This document shows positions 23,141 through 30,303 of a DNA stretch of 35,064 bases, piece after piece (position 1 is the stretch's first letter; each line of letters starts with the position of its first letter). A program made the translations under genes and the position numbers. Source of the DNA: Acidobacteriota bacterium (GTDB lineage: Bacteria; Acidobacteriota; Polarisedimenticolia; JBFMGF01); contig JBFMGF010000025.1 in NCBI GenBank assembly GCA_040752675.1, forward strand, positions 1-35,064, read 5' to 3'. The notes beneath the pieces are model-generated. The model saw only the letters and a program-made list of their open reading frames with translations, had not been told where the DNA came from and did no database searches.

Positions 23141-24331
23141 TCATCTTTTTACGATCACGACGGTTCTGTCGTCCACATAGCTGCAGCCTCTCGAAAACCT
23201 CTCCACCTTCTCGAAGATCCGTTTGGTTATCGATTCCGATGATTCACCGATGTGCTTCAGTATGACGCGTTCGAGCCTCTTAATTCCGAAGAGATTGCCC
23301 TCATGGTTCGATGCTTCCGTGATTCCATCGGTATAGATGACCAGGATCGTTCCATGCTGGAAGTTGACGAACCCTCTCTCATACTTGGCCAGTGGGTTCG
23401 GACCGAGCACCAGCCCCCCTTTTTTCAAATGCAGCATCATATCCTTGCGGAAGAGGATGGGAGGCGGATGCCCCGCGTTGCAGTAGATCAGATTCCCGTT
23501 CGCCTCGAATTCGCCATAGAAGAGGGAGATAAACTTCGTTGCCAGCGAACTCTTGCTGATGATCCGGTTCAGCTTCTCGATGGTCTTGATGATCTTGAAA
23601 TGTTCCTCTATCCCCATCCTGAGACCGGTGATGGCATCGCGCGCCTGAAGGGCAGCGGGGAATCCATGTCCGCTCGAATCGGCCACCGCCACGCCGAGGA
23701 CTCTGTCCGAGATGGGCAGGAAATCGTAAAGATCTCCTCCGACATCCTCGGCAGGGATTGACATTCCATAGATGTCATAATCGGCAAACTTCGGGAAGGA
23801 GCGGGGCAGGATGCTCTGCTGGATTTTCTTGGCTTCCTGTATGATGTCTTCCAGCTCTTCCTGCCTGAGTTTGAGGTTGATGACGTGGCGGATCGTGTTC
23901 AGGGAGTAGATGACATCCTCCCGTTTGATCCCGGGTCTCAGAGTGAAAGCGATGATATGCCTGTTCTCCTCGCCGATCGCGATGGCGGCAAAGAAGGAGA
24001 CGCCCACCACTCTTTCTACCCTCCGGTCGAAACCGGGATCGTTCTCATCCATGATGACGAATCCATGCTCGAGAAGATCCTGGAGTGGCTTGTAAGTAAT
24101 GGAAATCTTATACCCGGGTCTGACCTTCTTTCCTTCAAGGGAATATTGATGGATCAGCACGTAGCTGTCGTTGCTGGACTTGTAGAGCCTTCCCCCGACG
24201 AGGCCCATCTCTTCGTGAAACTCATTGATGAGTCTCTTCAGGATGTCGAACAGCGTTTTTGAGATATCCTCCGAGCGCTCGATCTCGCGTATCGTCTTGT
24301 GCAGTTTTCGGAAGAGGACTTTATAATTCAT
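23141..24331 (-). CDS. SpoIIE/RsbU-type PP2C phosphatase with N-terminal sensory domain
   Basis: A 396-residue phosphatase. Residues ~1-150 form a GAF-like sensory region, followed by the coiled linker I-Q-E-A-K-K-I-Q-Q-S-I-L-P. The PP2C-type catalytic domain runs from ~195: V-G-G-D-L-Y-D-F, A-D-S-S-G-H-G-F-P-A-A-L, C-N-A-G-H-P-P-P, Y-T-D-G-I-T-E-A and D-D-R-T-V-V-I-V. The metal Asp residues are present. Such proteins dephosphorylate anti-anti-sigma factors in partner-switching control of stress or surface genes. No anti-sigma or STAS gene is visible nearby, so its target is elsewhere. AAGGA precedes the ATG at 24331. Confidence 0.9.
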   Translation of the reverse strand: MNYKVLFRKLHKTIREIERSEDISKTLFDILKRLINEFHEEMGLVGGRLYKSSNDSYVLIHQYSLEGKKVRPGYKISITYKPLQDLLEHGFVIMDENDPGFDRRVERVVGVSFFAAIAIGEENRHIIAFTLRPGIKREDVIYSLNTIRHVINLKLRQEELEDIIQEAKKIQQSILPRSFPKFADYDIYGMSIPAEDVGGDLYDFLPISDRVLGVAVADSSGHGFPAALQARDAITGLRMGIEEHFKIIKTIEKLNRIISKSSLATKFISLFYGEFEANGNLIYCNAGHPPPILFRKDMMLHLKKGGLVLGPNPLAKYERGFVNFQHGTILVIYTDGITEASNHEGNLFGIKRLERVILKHIGESSESITKRIFEKVERFSRGCSYVDDRTVVIVKR

Positions 24332-24372
24332 GAGTTCCTTCCCTGCTCAACAGCTTGTAGTAGGTCTTTTTA

Positions 24373-24400
24373 ATATTACCACACGCTCTTTTTTGATCAA
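24373..24400 (-). promoter_or_regulatory. Candidate sigma-70 promoter for the phosphatase gene
   Basis: On the minus strand TTGATC (24395-24400, 4 of 6) and TAATAT (24373-24378, 4 of 6) are spaced by 16 nt. This gives a leader of about 35 nt before the ATG at 24331. Confidence 0.35.
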
Positions 24401-24556
24401 AAACTATTCATAAGCAATGTGCGTGGCAGCGGGAAAAGAATCAGTAGATTTTTGCAGGCATTTTTAGTATTATTTTTTAGATTTTTGCCAGGATGGGCGG
24501 AAACAGCTAGTCAAACTTCATCGACTGAAAAGCCAGAGAAATTTTAAGAAGGGAGC

Positions 24557-25183
24557 ATGTGGAGAACGATAAAGACAGTCTATGAGAGGGATCCGGCAGC
24601 CAGGAACATCCTCGAGATTCTCTTTGCCTATCCAGGAATCCATGCCCTGTTCTTTCACAGAATCGCTCATTTCCTGCATGCAAGGTTGCATATTCCTGTC
24701 ATCCCCCGATTGATATCTCAATTCTCGCGGTTTGTTACGGGGATCGAGATCCACCCCGGAGCGAAGATAGGAAAGGGGTTCTTCATCGATCATGGAATGG
24801 GAGTCGTCATAGGGGAGACAGCAATCATTGAAGATGACGTTACGCTCTACCAGGGGGTGACGATCGGCGGAACCGGTCATGAAAAGGGGAAAAGGCACCC
24901 TACCTTGAAGAGAGGAGTCGTCGTGGGGACGGGCGCCAAGATCCTCGGAAACATCACAATCGGCGAGAATGTCAAAGTTGGCGCTGGCTCCGTAGTCGTA
25001 GCATCGGTTCCCGATAACAGCACCGTCGTGGGAGTTCCGGCTAAGGTCGTCAATCAAAACGGTCAGAAGATCCATGTAAAACTTCTTGACCATGCCGATC
25101 TCATTGATCCTCTCATGGAAAAGATCAAGGAGCTGGAGGAGAGGATCATTGACCTCGAGAAGAATACCGGCAGAAGCAAATGA
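24557..25183 (+). CDS. cysE: Serine O-acetyltransferase CysE
   Basis: A 208-residue serine acetyltransferase that makes O-acetylserine from serine and acetyl-CoA, the entry to cysteine synthesis. It is of the short (EpsC/CysE) kind. A helical N-terminus is followed by left-handed beta-helix hexapeptides: [28 protein letters not shown] near 102-109, and H-P-T-L near 116. GAAGGGAG sits directly ahead of the ATG. The tail from about 183 is a charged coiled segment. CysK is not in the window. Downstream is acyl-CoA dehydrogenase with 42 nt between. Confidence 0.93.
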   Translation: MWRTIKTVYERDPAARNILEILFAYPGIHALFFHRIAHFLHARLHIPVIPRLISQFSRFVTGIEIHPGAKIGKGFFIDHGMGVVIGETAIIEDDVTLYQGVTIGGTGHEKGKRHPTLKRGVVVGTGAKILGNITIGENVKVGAGSVVVASVPDNSTVVGVPAKVVNQNGQKIHVKLLDHADLIDPLMEKIKELEERIIDLEKNTGRSK

Positions 25184-25186
25184 ATT

Positions 25187-25202
25187 CCCATCGCATGATG
25201 GG
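25187..25202 (+). other. Short perfect hairpin between cysE and acyl-CoA dehydrogenase
   Basis: CCCATC-GCAT-GATGGG forms a six-base-pair stem with a four-base loop right after the cysE stop. No T run follows, so it is not a classical terminator; it may stabilise a processed 3' end or be chance. Confidence 0.3.
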
Positions 25203-25225
25203 AGGTGGAAAAGGAGTGTTAATGT

Positions 25226-26386
25226 ATGAAAGAGCTTCTCAATGCAAGGAATCTGGATTATATCGAACAGGCAAAGGAAGTTGCGGACAAGTATATAAGG
25301 CCCGTCGCCACAGAGCTTGACCGTGAGCAGAGATATCCCTGGTCCGTCATTGAAGCACTGAAGAAAGCCAACCTCATGGGAATATGGGTTCCCGCAGAGT
25401 ACGGAGGTCAGGGAGCCGGTCTCCTTAATCTATGTCTCGTCATTGAAGAGATATCCAAAGCATGTGGCGGCGTTGGTGTGGCCTATGCCGTTAACGCTCT
25501 GGGATCCTTTCCCATCATCCTCGGGGGAACGGAGGAACAGAAGAAGAGATGGCTTCCCTATGTGGCCTCCGGGGAGAAGCTCGTTGCATTCGGGTTGTCG
25601 GAGATTGAATCGGGAAGTGATGCGGCCAGCATGAAGACGCAGGCAAGAAGGGAGAATGGCCATTATGTCCTGAATGGAGTAAAGAAGTGGAACACGAACG
25701 GCGGTATTGCCGATCTCTACACAGTTTATTGTATCACAGATCCCACTAAGGGCACCCGCGGCAGCAGCGCGCTCATCGTCGAGAAGGGGATGGAGGGGTT
25801 CATCTTCGGAAAGGAAGAGGACAAGATGGGCATTCGCTGTGTTGCTGTGAGAGAGCTCGAATTCAAGAACTGCAAGGTCTCAGCAGAGAATCTGTTGGGG
25901 GGAAGGGAAGGAAGAGGTTTTGCCAATGCCATGGCGACGCTCGACAGGGCTCGTCCCGGCGTTGCTGCCCAGGCGGTTGGTCTTGCGCAGGGAGCGTTCG
26001 ATCTGGCGATGGAATATGCAAAGAAGAGAAAACAATTCGGACAGTCACTCACAGCCTTCCAGGGGATTCAGTGGATGTTTGCCGAGATGGCGACACAGAT
26101 CGAAGCAGCGAGACAACTCGTTTACTCCGTGGCGAGGGCAGCCGATGCCGGTGCGAAAAGCATCTCCAAAGCATCCGCAATGGCCAAGCTCTTCGCAACC
26201 GATACGGCGATGAAGGTCACGACGGACTGCGTACAGATCTTTGGCGGATATGGTTACATGAAGGACTATCCTATCGAGAAATACATGCGGGATGCCAAGA
26301 TCACCCAGATTTACGAAGGAACGAATCAGATTCAACGCATCGTCATTGCCAGGAATCTACTCCGTGAATATGCAGCCGCCGAATAA
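25226..26386 (+). CDS. Acyl-CoA dehydrogenase
   Basis: A 386-residue acyl-CoA dehydrogenase family flavoenzyme that introduces the 2,3 double bond and donates electrons to ETF. Visible are the FAD and substrate segments A-F-G-L-S-E-I-E-S-G-S-D-A near 131-143, K-K-W-N-T-N-G near 159, R-K-Q-F-G near 273, F-G-G-Y-G-Y near 340, and the catalytic base Glu in I-Y-E-G-T-N-Q-I near 367. The length fits short-chain or branched-chain types; the substrate is not clear. AAGGAG precedes the ATG at 25226 by 5-7 nt. The rubrerythrin-like gene follows after 25 nt. ETF genes are not in the window. Confidence 0.93.
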   Translation: MKELLNARNLDYIEQAKEVADKYIRPVATELDREQRYPWSVIEALKKANLMGIWVPAEYGGQGAGLLNLCLVIEEISKACGGVGVAYAVNALGSFPIILGGTEEQKKRWLPYVASGEKLVAFGLSEIESGSDAASMKTQARRENGHYVLNGVKKWNTNGGIADLYTVYCITDPTKGTRGSSALIVEKGMEGFIFGKEEDKMGIRCVAVRELEFKNCKVSAENLLGGREGRGFANAMATLDRARPGVAAQAVGLAQGAFDLAMEYAKKRKQFGQSLTAFQGIQWMFAEMATQIEAARQLVYSVARAADAGAKSISKASAMAKLFATDTAMKVTTDCVQIFGGYGYMKDYPIEKYMRDAKITQIYEGTNQIQRIVIARNLLREYAAAE

Positions 26387-26411
26387 ATAACTTCTCATAG
26401 GGAGGGAAAGA

Positions 26412-26897
26412 ATGGATATCTTTGATTTTGCCCTGCAGATGGAAAGGGATGGAGAGGAGTATTACCGTGATCTTGCACAGAGATGCAATGAAGCAGGGTT
26501 GAGGAGCATTCTGAACATGCTGGCCAACGATGAGGCGAAGCATTACGGTATCATTCAGGAGATGAAACGGGGTCGGGGGTCGGGAATGGCAGAAACAGAA
26601 GTGTTGGTGAACGCGAAGAATATTTTTGCCAGGATGAAGGAGGAGGGTGCCACTTCCTATCTGAAGATCTCTCATGGAGAGCTCTATGAGAAGGCGAAAG
26701 AAATTGAGCGTGTGAGCCAGGAATTTTATACTGAGAAGGCGGAAAAAGTGCTCGAGGAGCATCAGAAAGAGATCTTTTTGCAGCTTGCCGAGGAAGAAAA
26801 GCAACATCTCGTTCTTCTCGAAAATATCATCGAATTCATCTCACGACCCCGCCAGTGGATAGAAAATGCCGAATTCCACCATCTCGACGAATATTAG
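26412..26897 (+). CDS. Rubrerythrin-like ferritin-fold protein
   Basis: A 161-residue four-helix ferritin-like protein. Diiron ligands are visible: E11 and E15/E16 in helix 1, D-E-A-K-H at 40-44, the E-R-V-S-Q-E-F-Y helix and E-E-E-K-Q-H near 131-136. No rubredoxin-like C-x2-C domain follows, unlike classical rubrerythrin. Proteins of this kind reduce peroxide or store iron in the cytoplasm. GGGAGGG lies ahead of the ATG. It is probably cotranscribed with acyl-CoA dehydrogenase, where it could protect against peroxide from flavin oxidation; that is inference. Confidence 0.83.
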   Translation: MDIFDFALQMERDGEEYYRDLAQRCNEAGLRSILNMLANDEAKHYGIIQEMKRGRGSGMAETEVLVNAKNIFARMKEEGATSYLKISHGELYEKAKEIERVSQEFYTEKAEKVLEEHQKEIFLQLAEEEKQHLVLLENIIEFISRPRQWIENAEFHHLDEY

Positions 26898-26904
26898 AAG
26901 TGGA

Positions 26905-26933
26905 TTGATTCTGCCCATTCCTTCAAGTATATT
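26905..26933 (+). promoter_or_regulatory. Candidate sigma-70 promoter for the FG-GAP gene
   Basis: TTGATT (26905-26910) and TATATT (26928-26933, 5 of 6) are spaced by 17 nt, about 85 nt upstream of the ATG at 27020. The intergenic region begins just after the rubrerythrin stop. Confidence 0.4.
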
Positions 26934-27019
26934 CAGGTTAAAAGAATAACGTTGTTCAAAAAGGAAATGCCTTGTCCGTATCGATGTTTGTCAACCTTGT
27001 AGAACCAGGAGGAGGGGCT

Positions 27020-28900
27020 ATGAAAGTGTTGTCATCCTTAACAATCGCCCTTTTGCTTTCGATTTCTTTCTGGATAATTCATTCTCCATCCATAGCGCAG
27101 CTCGTGGAGCAGGAGGAGATTCTTGCCATCAGCTATACGGAATCTTCTTCAGGCCTCTCCTATCCGGAATGGGAGGAGGGAAGAACCGAGCTTGAGATGG
27201 AGGATCTGGATGGAGATGGGAAGGTGGACATCGTCTCCATCGGCGACCACGGTAATCCTTTAATCAACAGTGAGGAGCAGGGAATCATGGTCTGGTTTGG
27301 CGATGGCAGGGGGAGCTGGAGCAACTACATGATGGGTGACCTCGGCTATGGTGGCATTGCTCTGGGGGATGTCAACAACGATGGGAAGATGGATGTTGGA
27401 TATGGCATGCATCATGATTACAGCGGTAATGATCTTGGGGATCAAATCTTCGAAGTGGCCCTGGGTGATGGAACGGGAAGGAACTGGACTCCCTGGGATG
27501 ATGGTCTGGCAACCAATGGCGAGACGTGGGGAATGTTCAACACAGATTTTGCGGATATTGATAATGATGGTGACCTTGATGTGGGTTCGGTCTCCTTCGG
27601 ATGCTGCAATGGAGTCCATGTCTATATCAATCGCCAAAACGGGACATGGGTACAAAGCTTTGGGCCTGGAGGCGGCAATTCAAGCATGCAGTTTTATTTC
27701 GGGGACGTGAATGGAGATGGCAATGCCGATATTGCCACTTCCGAGGAATATGGTACTGTCTATCTTGGGAATGGCTATGGAGGCTTTGCGCTTGCCGATG
27801 GAAATCTTCCACCTCTCCCTGCCTCTGAAGTAAGAGGAGGGGCTCATATCGGCGATGTGAATAATGATGGATGCCAGGACCTGTCCTATGTTAATTCTCA
27901 GGGAGGCATTGAAGTCTGGAGATGGAATGGGGCCAATACCTGGGTAGATGCGAGCGGCACTTTGCCTGATACGGGGACTTATGATGCCACTCAGCTCTAT
28001 GACATGAACGTTGATGGCAATATGGACCTGGCAGCCTTTGCGACAGGCAAAGTGACGGTCTGGGGAGGGAATGGTTCAGGGGGCTGGTCACTCCTCACGG
28101 AATTCACCATACCCAGGAGCGGGACTCATTCTGCTTTCAGAGCAGGTGCCGATGCAGACCACAACGGTTTTCCCGATATCGCCCTTGTTGATAAGGAGCC
28201 GATCTCGCTCTTCAATTACCAGAATTACCTTCGTTTCTACAAAGAAGCTTCAAGTCCTTCCTCCCTTTCCATCAAATCTATCTCTCCCCGCGGTAAAGAG
28301 AGATTCATCAAGGATTCCGTGCGCTTCATCGATTGGGTTTCCTCAGTTCCTTCCGGACAGAGCTTTGGCACGGTCAAGCTTGAGCTTTCCACGGATGGCT
28401 CATCAGGGCCGTGGACCATCATCGCCGACAATCTTCCAAACAATGGACGGTATCAGTGGACGGTGGCTTCCGATAAGTACTCCACGAACTCCTTCATACG
28501 ATACACGGTGACGAATAGCAACGGAACATCAAGCAGTGTCACTCCAGTTGCCTTTGGAATCGTACCAGAAGAGCTGATCCGGGTTACCTTTCCGAACAAA
28601 GAGACAATTCAGTGGGAGGACTATAGCCCCACCTGTGGCGGAGGAAATAGTAATTACAATCTCTATCGAAGTGACTGGAATCACTTCCTCCAATCAGGGG
28701 AGTACACCCAGGACCCGGGAGTGGTTCCCAATGCGGCTCGATTCTGTGATATTCCAGGTCCTTCGCTCACCGACTCCTTTGTTCCCCCTCCAGCGGAATT
28801 GGTCTTTTATCTTGTCAGCGGTAACAGGGGAGGTACGGAAGGCTCTCTTGGAAGAGATTCCAGCGGAGCGGAACGACCGAATGCGCACCCCTGCCCTTAG
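27020..28900 (+). CDS. Exported FG-GAP/VCBS repeat protein
   Basis: A 626-residue exported protein. A signal peptide covers about 1-28 (L-S-S-L-T-I-A-L-L-L-S-I to S-I-A-Q). Seven calcium-binding style loops follow, such as D-L-D-G-D-G-K-V-D-I, D-V-N-N-D-G-K-M-D and D-V-N-G-D-G-N-A-D, spread over ~50-400 in a beta-propeller of FG-GAP/VCBS type. An Ig-like domain (about 420-520) comes next. The end has a compact region closing with G-T-E-G-S-L-G-R-D-S-S-G-A-E-R-P-N and a final C-P, a C-terminal pattern I have seen in exported acidobacterial proteins. I chose ATG 27020 for its GGAGG site; the open frame starts at 26972. It is probably a surface or matrix protein. Confidence 0.85.
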   Translation: MKVLSSLTIALLLSISFWIIHSPSIAQLVEQEEILAISYTESSSGLSYPEWEEGRTELEMEDLDGDGKVDIVSIGDHGNPLINSEEQGIMVWFGDGRGSWSNYMMGDLGYGGIALGDVNNDGKMDVGYGMHHDYSGNDLGDQIFEVALGDGTGRNWTPWDDGLATNGETWGMFNTDFADIDNDGDLDVGSVSFGCCNGVHVYINRQNGTWVQSFGPGGGNSSMQFYFGDVNGDGNADIATSEEYGTVYLGNGYGGFALADGNLPPLPASEVRGGAHIGDVNNDGCQDLSYVNSQGGIEVWRWNGANTWVDASGTLPDTGTYDATQLYDMNVDGNMDLAAFATGKVTVWGGNGSGGWSLLTEFTIPRSGTHSAFRAGADADHNGFPDIALVDKEPISLFNYQNYLRFYKEASSPSSLSIKSISPRGKERFIKDSVRFIDWVSSVPSGQSFGTVKLELSTDGSSGPWTIIADNLPNNGRYQWTVASDKYSTNSFIRYTVTNSNGTSSSVTPVAFGIVPEELIRVTFPNKETIQWEDYSPTCGGGNSNYNLYRSDWNHFLQSGEYTQDPGVVPNAARFCDIPGPSLTDSFVPPPAELVFYLVSGNRGGTEGSLGRDSSGAERPNAHPCP

Positions 28901-28921
28901 CTTTCCCTCTTTCCTTACTCT

Positions 28922-28950
28922 TTGAGAAAACTTTTTGCATGATATAAAAT
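28922..28950 (+). promoter_or_regulatory. Good sigma-70 promoter for the S26-like peptidase gene
   Basis: TTGAGA (28922-28927, 5 of 6) and TAAAAT (28945-28950, 5 of 6) are spaced by 17 nt. The expected transcript starts near 28957, 67 nt before the ATG at 29024. Confidence 0.5.
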
Positions 28951-29023
28951 CAACTTTCCATCATATCTTTATGGCGGATGGTAGGGATTTTTAAAATTGA
29001 AAGCTGGCGAAGAGTACAAAAAG

Positions 29024-29677
29024 ATGAACAATAGGGCAGACAGAACAAACCGATTGCCATTTGGTGATCGCCAGGAGTTTCTTTCTGTTATTTCAGAGCT
29101 CTTCTCTGAGGCAGGGAAGGGAAGCATCGTCCTGGTGTCTGGAATCAGCATGAAGCCCATTCTTCTCGATGGTGAATCCCTGCTCATCAATCATGAACAA
29201 AAAGATTTGAGAATAGGCGATATCGGCGTTTTTAACAGAAATGGGATGCTGATGGTCCATCGCGTTCTGTTCAGAAAGAGATCCAATGATGGCCTCATTT
29301 ATAGGACTAAAGGGGATTGGATGCTCTACGTTGATCCATCCCTGAAATCAGACTGCGTGGTTGGCAAAGTTTCCGCCTTCACGCGAAAAAACAGATCTTA
29401 CAGACTTGACATGATGGGTTCTCGAATCTATGCCATCATCATGGTCCTCTATTCCTTCTCCATCGCCATTGATGGAAAAGCAGGCAACCTCCTCGATCAA
29501 TTTGTAAATCTTCTGAGGGGTTTATCAAAGGGGGAAGAGAAAAAAGAGATTCGTTTCTTCAGGAATATGATCAACAGGACCGATCGATTCTTGCAATTGA
29601 TCTTTCATGGAATCTTCTTTCGCCTGTTTCATAGAGCGAGTAATCAAGATCTGCGCACTTTCATTGGCACCACATGA
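29024..29677 (+). CDS. S24/S26 signal-peptidase-like protein
   Basis: About 217 residues. The core carries V-S-G-I-S-M-K-P-I-L-L-D-G-E, in which the Ser before M-K-P is the expected nucleophile. G-D-I-G-V-F-N-R and V-H-R-V-L follow, then Y-R-T-K-G-D. This resembles the SipW/archaeal-type peptidases with a Ser-His or Ser-Lys centre. A hydrophobic segment follows the domain (S-R-I-Y-A-I-I-M-V-L-Y). The C-terminal ~60 residues are basic and unusual. Related proteins process exported or modified peptides, but the substrate here is unknown. A longer frame starts with a TTG at 28997 without a good ribosome binding site. Confidence 0.75.
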   Translation: MNNRADRTNRLPFGDRQEFLSVISELFSEAGKGSIVLVSGISMKPILLDGESLLINHEQKDLRIGDIGVFNRNGMLMVHRVLFRKRSNDGLIYRTKGDWMLYVDPSLKSDCVVGKVSAFTRKNRSYRLDMMGSRIYAIIMVLYSFSIAIDGKAGNLLDQFVNLLRGLSKGEEKKEIRFFRNMINRTDRFLQLIFHGIFFRLFHRASNQDLRTFIGTT

Positions 29678-29760
29678 TTTCAAGATTATTAACAGTACTA
29701 AAAGATTATCAAGCTAAACCTTCAACCCCAAATTATTCAAAAGCAGCATCGACTGGTCCT

Positions 29761-29865
29761 GTCCTCGGCAGCGCTCCATCCGTCCTCGCTCCACCCATCC
29801 CCCGGTGGGCCCCTTCCGCTGCGGGCGGATGGTTGCGCTTAGCCTCGGCCACCCGCGATGCAAGA
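29761..29865. repeat. GC-rich island with nested palindromes
   Basis: A stretch of about 105 nt is far richer in G and C than the flanks. It has an outer pair CATCCG (29777-29782) and CGGATG (29826-29831) enclosing an inner pair CCACC (29791-29795) and GGTGG (29804-29808), and CCTCGGC occurs twice. It sits between the S26-like peptidase and the thiamine-binding protein in AT-rich sequence. It has no ribosome binding site or clear start, though the minus strand is open in two frames. It resembles a dispersed REP-like or mobile element; this cannot be tested from one copy. Confidence 0.4.
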
Positions 29866-29916
29866 TCTTAAAAAGTTTTAAAAAGGTTTGATAAATACAG
29901 TTAAGGAGAGAATTCT

Positions 29917-30225
29917 ATGGTTTTGATTGATTTCAGTATCTACCCAATTGGAAAGGGCGAATCGTTGAGCAGATATGTTTCGAGAGCGGTTGATATCATT
30001 GCAAGGAGCAAGCTGTCCTACAAGGTCGGTCCTATGGGAACGACGATTGAGGGAGCTTGGGATGACCTATTTGGTGTGGTGAAAAAGTGCTTCAATGAGA
30101 TGAAGAAGGATTGCCATCGGATAGACTTCCATATCAAGGGAGATTACAGGAAGGGAAGGAGAGGGGCCATTCAAACGAAAGTTCAATCCGTTGAGAAGAG
30201 GCTTCGTCAGCCCATCAAAAAATAA
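29917..30225 (+). CDS. MTH1187 family thiamine-binding protein
   Basis: A 102-residue protein of the MTH1187/YkoF-like thiamine-binding group (Pfam Thiamine_BP, old DUF77). It starts V-L-I-D-F-S-I-Y-P-I-G-K-G and contains S-Y-K-V-G-P-M-G-T-T-I-E-G near 34-46, which is the ligand-binding block. The family forms tetramers and binds thiamine or related molecules in the cytoplasm. AAGGAGAG precedes the ATG. thiC lies 10 kb upstream, but no other thi gene is adjacent. It is convergent with the aconitase gene 78 nt on. Confidence 0.88.
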   Translation: MVLIDFSIYPIGKGESLSRYVSRAVDIIARSKLSYKVGPMGTTIEGAWDDLFGVVKKCFNEMKKDCHRIDFHIKGDYRKGRRGAIQTKVQSVEKRLRQPIKK

Positions 30226-30303
30226 AAAGCTTGCCTCACAGACTCGATTGGTCGCTCAAACATGCGCGCTCTTTCCAACTGCAGCTCTTAAGATTCCAGA
30301 GAT

